Position numbers and translations under genes: made by a program. Shown here piece by piece: positions 40,047 to 51,575 of a DNA stretch of 64,000 bases (position 1 is the first letter of the stretch; every line of letters begins with the position of its first letter). Source of the DNA: Hemerocallis citrina (lineage: Eukaryota; Streptophyta; Magnoliopsida; Asparagales; Asphodelaceae); NCBI GenBank assembly GCA_017893485.1, contig CM030366.1, forward strand, positions 97,798,585 through 97,862,584, read 5' to 3'. The notes beneath the pieces were generated by a model. The model was given only the letters and a program-made list of their open reading frames with translations. It made no database searches and had not been told where the DNA came from.

Positions 40047-40062
40047 TGGCGCCGTCTGTGGG
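40047..40062 (+). other. Primer binding site of the Tat-like element
   Basis: TGGCGCCGTCTGTGGG lies four bases after the LTR. It is identical to the site in the minus-strand Tat-like fragment at 13217-13201. Confidence 0.75.
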
Positions 40063-40111
40063 AACAACCACACGAACAGCCTCAGCTACTTCCTCGTCGT
40101 CCTCTGCAGCC

Positions 40112-42018
40112 ATGCCTCTGAAGAAGGTCAGATCCAGGGGGTCGAACCGTATGGCCAATCCTGCCGACCCTACGGAGGAAGCCCCGGTCAACCCCATTCC
40201 ACAGTCCGATCTTCCTCCACCGGCCCAGCAGGCCCACCTCCTCACCCCAAGCAGCAACCCAACAATGGCCCTTCCGGTCATAACGGTCGGAAGCAGAAGC
40301 AGCCCCTCCATCAGGACCATGTCTCGGTCCATAATGGGTCCTCGGACTCAATGGCCTCTCACCATCCCGACCTCCGAACACTCTCCTGAACCGCCAGAAG
40401 GACGACGACCTCCGCACCCACCTTGACGAGAGGCGAGCCCAAGAGGGAGCCTCCCGCCAGCGTCAGGGTGAGCGGTCGCCTCGCCGCCGGGACGGTAGGA
40501 GGTCCCCGGACCGCCGAGGTCGAGCAGCATCTCCCGAACGCAGGAGGAGGAGGCCGCATTCCCCCGCAGATCGGCATCCTCGGAGGAACAATGATGCACC
40601 GATCACTCGTGCCGAGTTCCTGCAATTTCAGGACACCGTTCTGCAGGCTCTCAACCTTCGGCAGAACGTCCAAAATGCTCAGAGGGCTCCGACGCCCCCG
40701 AGGGACCCCAGTCCTCGCCGCCGAACTCGAAGTCCTTCCCCGGCTCCCAGCCGCCAGCTGCAGCAATACAGCCCTCGCCGATCCCAGGACTACCGGCGCC
40801 AGAGTCCGCGCTCCCCCTCCTATGAAGAGGAGTCCGGGGGGTCATACGATTACCAGCGAAGGGACGACGCCCTCATCCGCCGTATCCACGAGGTGGAAAG
40901 GCGTATCGGCCGCATGGACAGGGAGGAGGAGTCCCGAGCAGGAACCTTCCGTCCCAGCCGACCCCCCTTCTCACGGTCGATCATGGAGGCCCACATACCG
41001 AGGAGTTTCAAACCGCCACAGTTTGAAACATACTCAGGGGAATCCGACCCGGTCGATCACGTCGAAAGCTTCAAGACCCTGATGCTGATCCATCAAGCTT
41101 CCGACGCTGTGCTCTGCAGGACCTTCCCTGCCACCCTCAGGGGGTCGGCACGGGAATGGTATTCCAGGCTCGCCCCCTCCTCCATCTTCTCGTTCGAGTA
41201 GTTTGAAACACTGTTCATTACTCACTTCGTGAGTAGCAGGCGAGCCGAGAAGACAAGTCTCTCCCTGCTGAACCTGCGGCAGGAAAGGGAAGAGAAGCTG
41301 CGGGACTATGTGAAAAGATTCGCCGCGGAGGTGAGGTCTATCGCCTCCTTAGACCAGTCGGTGGCGACCGTGGTGTTCCAGTCGAACGTCCTCAATGCCA
41401 ACCTCCGATCGTCCCTAGCCAAGAAGCCCCCGCATGACTTCGCCGACCTCCTCCTGAGGTGCGAGAAGTACATCCGGGCAGAGGAGGCCGAAGCTCTCCT
41501 GAGCTTCGGGGGGCCCTCCTCAGGGTCGAAGAGGAAGGCGACGGGGGAAGAAGGGTCCAAGAAAGCTCAGAAGGACAATGGCGGTCAGCGCCGCCCTCCC
41601 CCCAGGTTCGAGAAGTTCACTCCCCTCACCACTAACGTCTCTACTATCCTAATGGAAGTGGAGAAGGAGGGGGTCATCCCTCCAGCTCTGAGGATGCACA
41701 CCCCGGCGAAGAGGAGGAACAAAGACAAGTGGTGTTGTTACCACCGAGACCACGGCCACGACACGAATGACTGCCGGGCTTTGAGAGATGAGATTGAAGC
41801 CCTCATCCGGAGGGACAGTTGGCCAAGTTCGTGAAGGCTAACAACCGGATGGATCGCAACTCTCCTCCGCCTCGGGGGGCTAACAAGCGCTCCGAGCGGC
41901 GCGAGGAAACGCCCGAGTTCGAGGAGGAATGGATTCTGCACCTGATCCACGGAGGCCCCATGGGGGGCTCCTCTAATTTCTCCCGGAAAGCCTTCGTCCG
42001 AGAGGTCAACTCGGTCCA
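40112..42018 (+). pseudogene. gag: Tat-like gag, frameshifted
   Basis: It starts MPLKKVRSRG at 40112. The N-terminal third is Arg/Pro/Ser-rich and changes frame by about 40385. From there one frame runs through SPRRRDGRRSP-type sequence, IPRSFKPPQFETYSGESDP, the gag domain (CRTFPATLRG, REWYSRL, DFADLLLRCEKYI) and the knuckle-like CCYHRDHGHDTNDC (about 41734-41775). A TAG at 41199-41201 replaces the Gln codon of the related proteins. A frameshift near 41815 separates the knuckle from the gag-pro linker, which is then cut by the nested solo LTR at 42024. The capsid-type protein is therefore not made whole. Confidence 0.85.
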
Positions 42019-42023
42019 CAGTG

Positions 42024-43722
42024 TGATGAACACAAGAATATTCACATTTAGGAGCAATAATCTTATTATAATTACACATTTAAATGCTCTATATGTGGTA
42101 TTTACTCTTATTTTCTCTTCTCACTAGGAAACAGCCAAAAGCAGCAAAACGAAGCAGATTCCAGACGAATACAGACTGAGAAATAATATACAGGGAACTG
42201 CAGAAGCAACAGTCGACTGGCTCTTCAGCAGTCGACTGGACAGAGAGTTTGCTAAGCCTCGGCACAGTCGACTTCCCCAAACACCAGTCGACTTGACCGA
42301 GAAATCGTGAAGCCACAGATGTCTCAGTACCAGTCGACCTACATCCAAGGCAGTCGACTGGTATGCGGCGGAGTGAAAGGATAAGATGCAGCCGAATCAA
42401 ATCTAAATCTATCCAAACCCAGGCTATATGCGAATAATAACTTCTCCAACGAATCAAAGCCAGAGACAGGGGATTGGCAAGAGCACGTGGTTAGCAGATA
42501 AGGAATAAAAGAAGAAAAGAGAAAGATATAAATCGCCGATCAAATAAGGAAAGAAATAATAAAAAGAGAGGGACTTTCCTGAAAATGGAGAAACCCTAAT
42601 TCCTCAGCCGTGTTCTATAAATACCAACCAAGAAGCATGAAAGCGGAGATCGGATCTTCTTCCACGTTCCTAATCACCGAATCACAAGAGTTTCTGAGCG
42701 TTCAAGTCATCAACAAGAAGCACTTTTATCGGCATCAAGGAAGGAGATAGGAGATCAAGTATTCGAAGGCAGCCAACTGTGTGACAGCCAGTCGACCTCA
42801 TTGCCGGACTTCATTAGTTTATTTCTTCTTCTTCTATTCTTTATGTTGATCATGTATTCGAACTTGTTGATTAATAAAAGTATTATTATGTGGAACTAAT
42901 TTCATAGTTGGGTAGATTGAAGCCGTAGTTATGTAGTGCTATGTTCTTCTGAAATCTTCTATTTTACTTATTGATTGAACCTGAATGAAGTGATATAGAT
43001 TGATGATAATCAAACTTGTTCTCGAAGCTCTGAGAGCAGTCGACTGAGGTGAGAGCCAGTCGACTGACATACAGAGCTTGAGAATATCAAGTTTGCATTA
43101 CCATTTATCTGAATCTGTTATATGAGCATATTGAGACGACCCGTATCTCGTGTTCATAATTTGTAACAAGGGAATCTCTAGGGGTTCTTGGTTCAATCAA
43201 CTTAAGGGATCTAGATCTGATACCAATTTCTAGAACCTTGAGTGTTTGTTCGTTTCCACTGATCTTATGTTTTCTTTAAGTACAACTTAGTAGATACCAT
43301 GCTAAACACTTAATGAAAGAAACGAATTAGAGTAGATACCATGCCTAATTCTTGGCTTAGGGAAACAGTACTTTAAGGAGTAGATACCATGCCCTTGAAG
43401 GGAACAAACATAAGTAATAAGAAGAAGTTCAGAAGGTGACTTAGCATTACTGACTATTGGTGGAGATCTAAACCCAACTACTTCATAAATATTTGTGCTT
43501 CAACACCTCTTAATTTAGTTTTAATCCTTTAATTCCTTTTAGACTTTTAAAACAACTTTTTATGATTCTTAGTCTTTTTATTGATTAGTAAGTTAAAGTC
43601 TACAATCTCTGTGGGATCGACCCTTGCTATTGCTACGCTTCTATAAACGATTCGTGCACTTGCGAGGTTTTTAATTTGTGTCTAGTTTTATCTCTTTCTT
43701 TAGGTAACTAGATTGAACAACA
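42024..43722 (+). mobile_element. Solo LTR nested in the Tat-like gag-pro linker
   Basis: The 1699-bp insert is flanked by cagtg (42019-42023 and 43723-43727). Skipping it and one duplication joins the reading frame before and after without a shift. It starts TGATGAACAC and ends GAACAACA, with a plus-strand TATA box at 42616-42623. Its last 120 bp include TCTGTGGGATCGACCC, a phrase common just before the end of several plant gypsy LTRs. Its family is not determined. It carries several GTCGAC pairs. Confidence 0.88.
42208..43072. repeat. GTCGAC palindrome pairs in the nested solo LTR
   Basis: Pairs at about 42211/42230, 42267/42287, 42334/42354 and 43037/43057 have partner spacing of 19, 20, 20 and 20 bp. 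One unpaired box is near 42792. The first three pairs lie upstream of the TATA box and the last lies downstream. Confidence 0.85.
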
Positions 43723-45548
43723 CAGTGCCCCTCCCCCAAAAGGTCTCGGCGTCCCTGTGTCTTTCTCCGATGCCGACCTCGAAGGGGTCCGAACCCCACA
43801 CTGTGATGCCCTCGTCATCGACCTCCGCATGGCCAACTTCAAGGTGCAGAGGATTTTGGTAGACAATGGGAGTTCGGTCAATATCCTCTTCCTCTCGGCC
43901 TTCCGAGGCCTGCAGCTGTCCCGAGACCGTCTCAAGCCGGCCGGTTACACACTCCACGGGTTCACGGGGGTCCCGGTAACCGTCGAGGGGGTGATAACCC
44001 TAGACGTTACTGCAGGAAGCACCCCTACTACCCGGACCGAGCCGATGGACTTCATGGTCGTCGACGTCCCGGCAGCGTATAATGTCATTCTAGGCCGTTC
44101 CGGCCTAGCCGCCCTGGAGGCTGTCCCCTTGGCGTATCATTTGAAAATGAAGTTCCCCACTCGGTCGGGAGTCGGGGAAGTCAGGGGAAGCCAAGAAACA
44201 GCCCGGAAGTGCTACATGACTTCCACCGGGGGACCAGTGCTCTCGCTCGAGACACTAGAAATCCCCGAGCCGAAAGCTCGGCCGACGTCCGAGCCGGCGG
44301 ACGAGTTAGAAGAAGTGCTCTTCTCGGACGAGGACCCGAGCCGGAAGTTTCTCATCAGCAAGTCCTTTCCGACCGCACTGTGCTCGGACCTGATTCAATG
44401 CATCCGGGATAACCGTGACTTGTTCGCTTGGTCGGCCGCGGACATGCCCGGCATTTCCGAGGAGCTGCTCGTCCATCGCCTGAGTGTCGAACCGGGGTGC
44501 AGACCGGTTCAGCAGAAGAGACGAAAGTTCGCGCCCGAGCGACAGCAGGCCATCAAGGAGGAGGTGGACAAACTGCTGAAGGCCAAGTTCATACAGGAGG
44601 TAAATTACCCCGAGTGGCTGTCGAATGTTGTAATGGTCAAGAAGTCCAATGGCTCGTGGAGGATATGCATTGACTTCACCGACCTGAACAAGGCGTGTCC
44701 GAAGGACCCATTCCCTCTCCCGAACATCGACACCCTTATTGACGCCACCTCGGGCCATGAGCTCCTCAGCTTCATGGACGCCTTCTTGGGGTACAATCAA
44801 ATCCGAATGTTCCCTCCGGACATTCCGAAGACCTCCTTCGTCACCGACCAAGGCCTCTACTGCTACCGGATAATGCCGTTCGTCTTGAAGAACGCAGGCG
44901 CCACCTACCAGCGCCTCGTCAACAAGGTCTTCCAGAGCCAGATCGGCCGAAACATGGAGGTGTACGTTGACGACATGCTCGTCAAAAGCATCCGAGGCAC
45001 CGATCATGTAGTCGACCTCCAGGAGGCCTTCGGCGTGTTGAGAAAGCACAGCATGCGGCTGAACCCGAACAAGTGTGCGTTCGGGGTCTCCTCGGGAAAA
45101 TTCCTCGGCTTCATGGTAAGCCAACGAGGAATCGAAGCTAACCCCGAGAAGATTAAGGCCATATTAGACATGGCCCCGCCTCGGAACATCAAGGAGGTGG
45201 AGAAGCTCACCGGTCGGCTCGCTGCTATCGGTCGGTTCCTCTCGAAGTCGGGGGAAAAGTGCCTCCCCTTCTTCAAAGCACTCAGGGGGGCTAAGGGTTT
45301 TGAATGGGGCCAGCCACAACAGGAGTCGTTCGACCAACTGAAGGCATACTTGGTGAACCCCCCTCTGCTCAGCAAACCGGTCCCTGGCGAGACCCTCTTC
45401 GTCTACTTGGCTGCTTCCGAGCAGACCCTAAGTGCTGTCCTGGTAATTGAGGAGGACCGGTCCCAAAGGCCCATCTACTACGTGAGCAAGGTGCTTCGGG
45501 ATGCCGAGCTCCGCTATCCGAAGATTGAGAAAATGGCTCTAACTGCGG
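43723..45548 (+). pseudogene. pol: Tat-like protease and reverse transcriptase; RNase H truncated
   Basis: One uninterrupted frame. The protease has [13 protein letters not shown] (near 43855-43895), where DNGSS is the Tat-type active site. The reverse transcriptase covers about 44500-45100 with [46 protein letters not shown] and the catalytic [10 protein letters not shown] (about 44960-44990). The RNase H start is present (LFVYLAASE...[19 protein letters not shown]). After about 45545 similarity stops and the frame ends at 45592 in unrelated sequence. The missing RNase H end and the whole integrase indicate a deletion joining pol to the antisense gene region. The reverse transcriptase itself looks intact. 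Confidence 0.88.
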
Positions 45549-46270
45549 CGCCGACCGAGGCCCCGCTCGACGAGACGGCCGCACTACTCTGAGCGTCGGC
45601 TGGACTCCGTCTGGTCACAGGCGAGCGTGTCGCGAGTTCGTAAAACGTAATCCCCCTCTCGCTCTCTTCACGAGTGCACGACGTACTGCGGACGTTAGCC
45701 CTCTCCGGCGCAGGCTTGAGCGACGCGACCTCTTCCTCCAGTTCAATGATTCTGTCTCTCAAAGCGTCGTCCTTCGCCATCTTCTTCGGACGAGAGGGTC
45801 TTGACGAGCCAGAGACGGTGGCGCCATCGGTCGCAAGCCGTCGGAAGTGGGTAACCTCGATCCCCCTATCTATCGTGATCCTTCTGAGCCTATCGACTTC
45901 GGCCAATAGCCTCTTGCGCTCGGTCGATGCCTTCTCCAGCTCGGAAGTCAGTTTCTCTTCCGCCGCCGCGCGTTCTTTCTCCGCTAATTCCAAGTGTTGG
46001 ACCTCGGCCAAAAGGTCGTCATTCTTCTGCTCGGCGGCAGTGAGCTCCCCACGGAGCCGCTCGACTTCGCCTTTGGGACAAGGAGCTTGGGGGTACTTCC
46101 GCAGTTGCCACAGCTCGCGACAGTACCTCCGCAAAGCTGCCTTCGTCTCCTCCAGCTGGCCGAGCAGGAGAAACCGCCTCTGTCGGCTGTCCGAGAGCTC
46201 ACGCTTCGTTTTGGCCAGCTCATTCCGAAGGTATACAACCTCCGTGATCGGACCGAACTTCACCTGAAAA
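45514..46270 (-). CDS. Minus-strand coiled-coil frame of the Tat-like element
   Basis: After a possible splice acceptor (TCCGCTTTTCAG, about 46281-46270) the minus strand encodes about 230 residues of heptad-rich sequence: [19 protein letters not shown], then [17 protein letters not shown] and long Glu/Lys/Arg stretches. A short tail contains ADAQSS near 45600, so the frame runs into the pol junction. It may be a 3' exon of the larger antisense gene just upstream or a separate frame. It is antisense to gag-pol. Coiled coils suggest self-association; no enzyme motif is visible. The function is unknown. Confidence 0.5.
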
Positions 46271-46475
46271 GCGGAGATAAATCCGATGGGACAATACACG
46301 GAAACATCTACAACTAGTTACGCACAAATCCGAGGCTCAACACTTGGACAAATTTTGGCCAAACAAAATGTTTTCATTCAAAATCGAGGTGAAAGTTTTA
46401 CACAAGCGGTGGCCAGTCCGCAATGAGGCTTACAAAAATAAACAAAGCGACAAAAGACTAAAAAAGACAACCGAG

Positions 46476-48775
46476 TCAGGGGTCGACCTTTTTGCCGCTC
46501 AGGTCCGTCGACCCCCCGGCCTTGTCCTCGCCATCGCCCTCGCCTCCCCCTTCGCTCCAACTCTCCTCCTCGGAGTCGTCCTCCTCCTCGCCCTCGGCTT
46601 CGGTCTCCCCTGGGCCTTCGACAGGTTCCGTCTCTCCCTCGGGGCTGAGCAGACCCTCGGTAATCCCTTCCTCCCCTTCCACAGGGTCGTAAAAATGGTA
46701 GGAGGACGTGTCGAAGCCCGGGTTCTTGGCGGCTACGTGGAGCAGGGCTCGACCGTAGGCATCCTCCATGTTCTGGATCATGTGCTGCGCGGCCTCCTCC
46801 TGCACGGCCTTCCTCACCTTCTTCACCTTCTTCAGGTGCTTGGCCTTGATCCTCTCCGCCCTCTTCCGAGCCTTCTCCGCTTCCGACCGGGCGTTGGCCA
46901 ACTCCTCCTTCAGCTCGGCTGCCTCCTTCTCCTTCGCCTCAAGTTTGGCCGCCGCGTCCTTCGACAGCTGAATGGCGTTGGCCAGCTGCTGCTCCAGCCC
47001 CTTCACTTCAGCAGCCCTCTTCGTCGAGAGAAGCTGCTCGGCATCAAGCAGCTGCGTAGCCTTGACGCGCTCCGCCCTCTCCTGCTCCCTCTCCTGCTCC
47101 TTGTTCGCAAACTCCTCGACCAGGAAATTAAAGTGGCAGAGGGTTTGAAAGAGAACAGCGGATTAAAATCTGAACCCAAAGACTTAGGAAAAATTTGGAT
47201 AAAGGAGAGCTCAGCCTACTTACCGACATAGTATTCCGAGCGATCTGCATCACGGCGTCCCCTGCTTGCCCGGCCTTCCGGGTCGCTCGGTCCTTTGGGG
47301 TCGGCAGATGCCTCACCGCCTCCATGCAGATGTTACCGTCGCCCAAGAAGCCGTCGACGTTCATCACCTGCCAGTCGGGCACGAAGATCTGCTTGTGATG
47401 CTCGGTCAGGATCTTCTCCGCATCGGCAGTGAGGGGTGGAACTGGGAGGGACAACACCTCCTTCACGCCGAACGTACCGCTCGACGAACCGGGAGCATCC
47501 ACCTTCGGGGTCGGAGCCGGCACATCCGAAGTAGGGGGATCGAGAACGCTGATCTCCCCCTGCTCGAGGACCGCGACCTTCGGTCGGTCGGCAGTCTTCT
47601 CGACCGAAGGCTTCTTCGAGGCCCGGCTGTCCTGAGGCCCTGCCAAAGGCCTCTTCTTCTTCGCCTCCTGCTCCGACCGGCCCTTCGCCACCAGAGCTTT
47701 GTAATCCAGCTTCATCGTCTCTGCAAAAGCCGAACGAAAAAACTTAGAAAAATTTTCGTGAATCACAAACAAAGAGTATAAATACCAGAAGCATACTAGG
47801 GTCGATCGGACTGAGACCCCCACGAAACAGATCCTCCTCGGTGATATCCTTCCAGCTTAGCGCTGGCAGGGCGAGGAGCTTCTTCTGAACCTCCGCCTCC
47901 TCATCACTCAGCGCCGCCTCCTTCTTGGTCCGCTTGGGCAGACCCTCCTTTGCTCAAACTGTCGGTATCACCCACGGCGAAAGAGCTCGGATGAGGAAGT
48001 ACTTCTCCTTCCAATGTTTGATCGAGTCCAGATTATCGATCAGCTTCACGCCCGGCCGGGGCATAAGATAGAACCTTTGTTCGTCCTGCCTTGGCTGACA
48101 GGGTTGGTAGAGACTCCGAAAGAGGAACATACTCGGCTTACCGCCGACCTCTTGGCATTGGAGGACGAATGCCATGACGTGCCTCCATGTATTCGGCATC
48201 AGCTGGGCGGGGCTCAGACCGTACCATGTCAGAACATCAACCACGAACGGGTGGAGGGGGAAGCGGAGTCCGGCAATAAGGGAGTCGACCGGAAAGACGC
48301 ACAGGTCCGACGAGGACTTTGTGTTGGCTCGGAAACCCGGCCCGGGGAGAAGCAGTCCATACTCGCCAGGGATCCGGAAACCCTCTCGGATCATGTGAAG
48401 GTCACCCTCAGTGAGAGACGAGATGGTATGATCCACCTCGGACAGCTCCCTCGGCTCGTTCTCCTCCACCAACTTAGCCGTACCTTGGGTTACTCTCTCC
48501 AAGGTGTCCTCGGCGTAATCCCGTACGCCCCCCATGCTCGACAGAGAAATGGGCTGCCAACCGAACGCTCCTGCCGTCTTCAGCGTTTCCACGATCGAGA
48601 CCACGGCCTTCCCCTCCCGGGACACCGCCGCAACCTCTTTAGGTAGCTCGGCCACTTCGCCCTCTCTGTCCGGACGAACGACATTCTGATCGCTCGGCTC
48701 CACTACCTGCTTCCCTTTATCCCCTCAGCCAACGGCTTGCTCCGAGGCGGGGGTCTCATCCGTGATCTTAACCAT
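46476..48775 (-). pseudogene. Antisense intron-containing gene (transposase_28-like) of the Tat-like element
   Basis: Minus-strand start MVKITDETPASEQ at 48775. Exon 1 runs to about 47797 and contains EGFRIPGEYGLLLPGPGFRA, FPLHPFVVDVLTWYGLSP and LMPNTWRHVMAFVLQC, the block of Pfam 'putative gypsy type transposon' proteins. A 76-bp intron (GTATGC...TTTTGCAG, 47796-47721) leads to exon 2 (47720-47224), which ends at GTAAGT. A third exon encodes a long coiled coil (LEAKEKEAAELKEELANA) and an acidic tail ending KKVDP at 46476; its acceptor was not pinned down. In-frame TGAs at 48727-48725 and 47956-47954 break exon 1. Extra antisense genes of this kind are known in Tat-lineage elements; their role is unknown. 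Confidence 0.7.
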
Positions 48776-49639
48776 TTTTTCTAAAAGAGAAGGGAAAGAG
48801 ACTGACCTTGAAGTGATAGGTACGGTCGGAAAGTTCGCCGGAGACAAGGAACGCTACTGCGACAGCTAGCAACGCCACCAGAGAGCGGAAAACTTCGAAG
48901 GCGAAGTAAAAACTGAAGAGAGAGAGTAAAAGTGAAAAATGATACTTGGTCTAAGGGGGGGGTGAAGATTTATAGTAAAAATGGAACATCCCTTGGACTT
49001 CCAAACGAAAGTTCGCGACCTTTGGGCTGCTCTCGAAACGTCGCGAAGGCCCAACACCACTGCCTTCCTCACCAAGTCAACCAGCTCGGCGCAATGGGAT
49101 CTGAATCCGAGTCGCACGCAGTCCGAGCTAGATTTCCAGATTGCGCAGACTCCGGTCGGCATCCGAGCAAGTGCCTTCCCGAGCCTGCAAACGGAGAAAA
49201 CTCACTTTCTCTTCAAACTTCGCGTAAAACCTCGATCAGACGGCCCAGATCTCCCCGAGAACACTAGACGACAAGATAGTGTTTTCTGGAGAATTGTGCC
49301 CGTCTTGAGATGCGCGCCATCATGCAATGGCTCGGGTTGCACCACGTCGCTCGGACGGCTGAACCCTCGGACACCCCACCTATGTCTAGAGGAACCAGGA
49401 AAAATTTTGATTCAAAGTTTTAAGGCACCGCCCTCGGCGAGCACCCCCCAGGTCCCGTGTCTCGGTCGGTATTCCACCGACCCACGGGCCCCGGTCGAAA
49501 GCAAATCAACACTCGGAGATCGGGAGAAGCAAACCATTCCGAGCCAGTTGATTGCAACTGCAAAGGTTCGGCCTGCTCTGGCAACCGCACCTTCACAGTT
49601 GCAAACAACTTGCCCGGAACGCCCTTCATTTCTTCCGGA
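48776..49639. other. Non-coding 3' region of the Tat-like element, with one dispersed 223-bp unit
   Basis: It holds the presumed promoter of the antisense gene (minus strand) and, at about 49140-49370, one copy of the 223-bp unit that forms the array at 50290-51150. No sense-strand gene seen. Confidence 0.5.
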
Positions 49640-50080
49640 AGAACGACCGCTCGTCCTTCCGACGAACTCACCCCTCGGATTCGGACATGGATGACCACCT
49701 CTCCCACCATGACCTCTGCCGACCCTGACACCCGCTGCGGAGCAAACAGAGTAGGCAGAAGATCTTGGTGGGAGAACGACCACCCGTCCCTCCGAAGCAG
49801 CTCACACCCCGGGTCCGGACTACGGTCGTCGCCACTACTGCCTCATTCTCCCCCGCTCCTGACATCCCCTTCGGGACCGTGAGGAACAGGAGAAGAACGA
49901 GGCAATAGGGCAACCACCCGTCCTTCCGAAGTAACTCATCCCTCGGATCCGGACTATGGTAGTCACCACTACTGCCTCGTTCCCCCCTCCCCCCCCCCGC
50001 TCCTGACATCCACTTTGGGGCCGTCAGGAACGGGAGAAGAAAAAGGCAAAAGAGCGACAACCCCCTCGGACCTCGAAAGA
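49640..50080. repeat. ~125-138-bp tandem repeat, three copies
   Basis: Copies begin near 49673, 49811 and 49933 (CCTCGGATTCGGAC / GGGTCCGGACTACGG / CTCGGATCCGGACTATGG). They share CCCGCTCCTGACATCC and GAACGGGAGAAGAA-like blocks. Confidence 0.75.
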
Positions 50081-50289
50081 CAAGTTACCCAAGGCCAGTG
50101 CCCCTGAGGTTTGAAACTCTACATTTGGTGTGATTGAAATGACAAAGGGAGTGGAGTACTTATAAGCTCCCCTCCAAGGTCCAGCCATTATGACCCTCGG
50201 AATTCGAAACGCCACGCATTAATTGAAGGAGTTATCCTTAATGAACTTGGGAAAGCAGAACGCCGTGCAAACTCCGAAGCACCATTAAT

Positions 50290-51150
50290 GCCCTTGGGAA
50301 CAGGATCGTCTCGAGACAGACTTTGCCACGTCGCTCGTCCTGCCGAGACCCCCTGTCTCCGGACGGATTCCGAGCAAGTGCCTTTCCGAGCTCGCAAACG
50401 GAGAAAACATACTTTCTCCTCAACTTTCGCGCCTGATCTCGATCAGACGGTCCAGATCTCGCCGAGGACACTAAACGACAAGATAGTGTTTTCTTGAGAA
50501 ATGTGCCCGTCTTGAGATGCGCATCGTCATCCAATGGCTCAGACTGTGCCACGTCGCTCGTCATGCCGAGACCCCCTGTCTCCGGACGAATTCCGAGCAA
50601 GTGCCTTTCCGAGCTCGCAAACGGAGAAAACACACTTTCTCCTCAACTTTCGCGCCTGATCTCGATCAGACGGCCCAGATCTCGCCGAGGATACTAAACG
50701 ACAAGATAGTATTTTCTTGGGGAATGTGCCCGTCTCGAGATGCGCGTCGCCATCTGACGGCTCAGATTGCGCCACGTCGCTCGGACCGCCGAGACCCCTC
50801 GTCTTCGGTCGGCAGCCGAGCAAGTGCCTTACCGAGCTCGTAAATGGAGAAAAAAGACACCAAGCTACTACAACCGTTGGATCTCTCAGAAATTCGTGCT
50901 TCTAATGACGAACGGTCCAGATTGCGCCACGTGCGCTAAAAGACAAGATAGCATTTTCTTGGGAGACGCGCCGCCACCCGATGGCTCAGATTGCGCCACG
51001 TTGCTCGGAACGCCGAACAGTCTCCGGTCGGCAGCCGAGCAAGCGCCATCCCGAGCTCGCAAACGGAGGAAAAATCTGCCGAGCGCTGGAGACCAATGGA
51101 TCTCTCAAAAATCCGCGCTCGTCCATGATCAACGGCCCCTATTGAGCCAC
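50290..51150. repeat. ~223-bp tandem repeat, four copies
   Basis: The anchor CGAGCAAGTGCCTT occurs at 50371, 50594 and 50817, and a variant near 51037, giving spacings of 223, 223 and 220 bp. Each unit contains GCCACGTCGCTCG and ACGACAAGATAGT. It lies in the 3' untranslated part, where Tat-lineage elements often carry such arrays. Confidence 0.85.
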
Positions 51151-51558
51151 GTCATAAATCAGTATTAAAAATCATTTTTTATTTATTTAAATCGCTTTAT
51201 TTATTTAAAATTTGCGAAAAATTGCTAAAAATTCGGGAAAATTAACTAAAAATTCTGGAAAATAATTGAAAATTCGGGGGTATATTTTTGAGCCCCTGAA
51301 CGAACAATTATCGCCTAGAATGTACAGTTAAGGCCCCCGAACGATTGGTAAACACATCGCAAAATTAAATAAATAATCTGAGAAAAATAGATGAAAGATG
51401 CCAAATACCCGATACGGCTAGGAGACAGCACATGGCATCGAAAAGGTTACCTCACTACCCCCTTCAAGATCCTGAGTCCTCCATATGGACTCCGATACAA
51501 CTCCGCTAGCCAACAAAACAGTCAAACTACTCCTCAAAGGCTGATCACGCTCAGCCTT

Positions 51559-51575
51559 TAGGAGTGGGGGGCTCG
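51559..51575 (+). other. Polypurine tract of the Tat-like element
   Basis: TAGGAGTGGGGGGCTCG abuts the TG of the 3' LTR. The purine run is GGAGTGGGGGG. Confidence 0.65.

Noticed and set aside
44306..45124. 272-codon minus-strand frame opposite the Tat-like reverse transcriptase
   Set aside because: It is the complement of a well-supported pol frame with high GC content and has no domain of its own.
46344..47231. 295-codon plus-strand frame, Leu-rich
   Set aside because: It is the mirror of the coiled-coil exon on the minus strand, where Glu/Lys codons read as Leu/Phe.
47266..47781. Plus-strand frame opposite exon 2 of the antisense gene
   Set aside because: The minus-strand frame has splice signals and family-like motifs; the plus frame looks random and rich in Leu/Arg.
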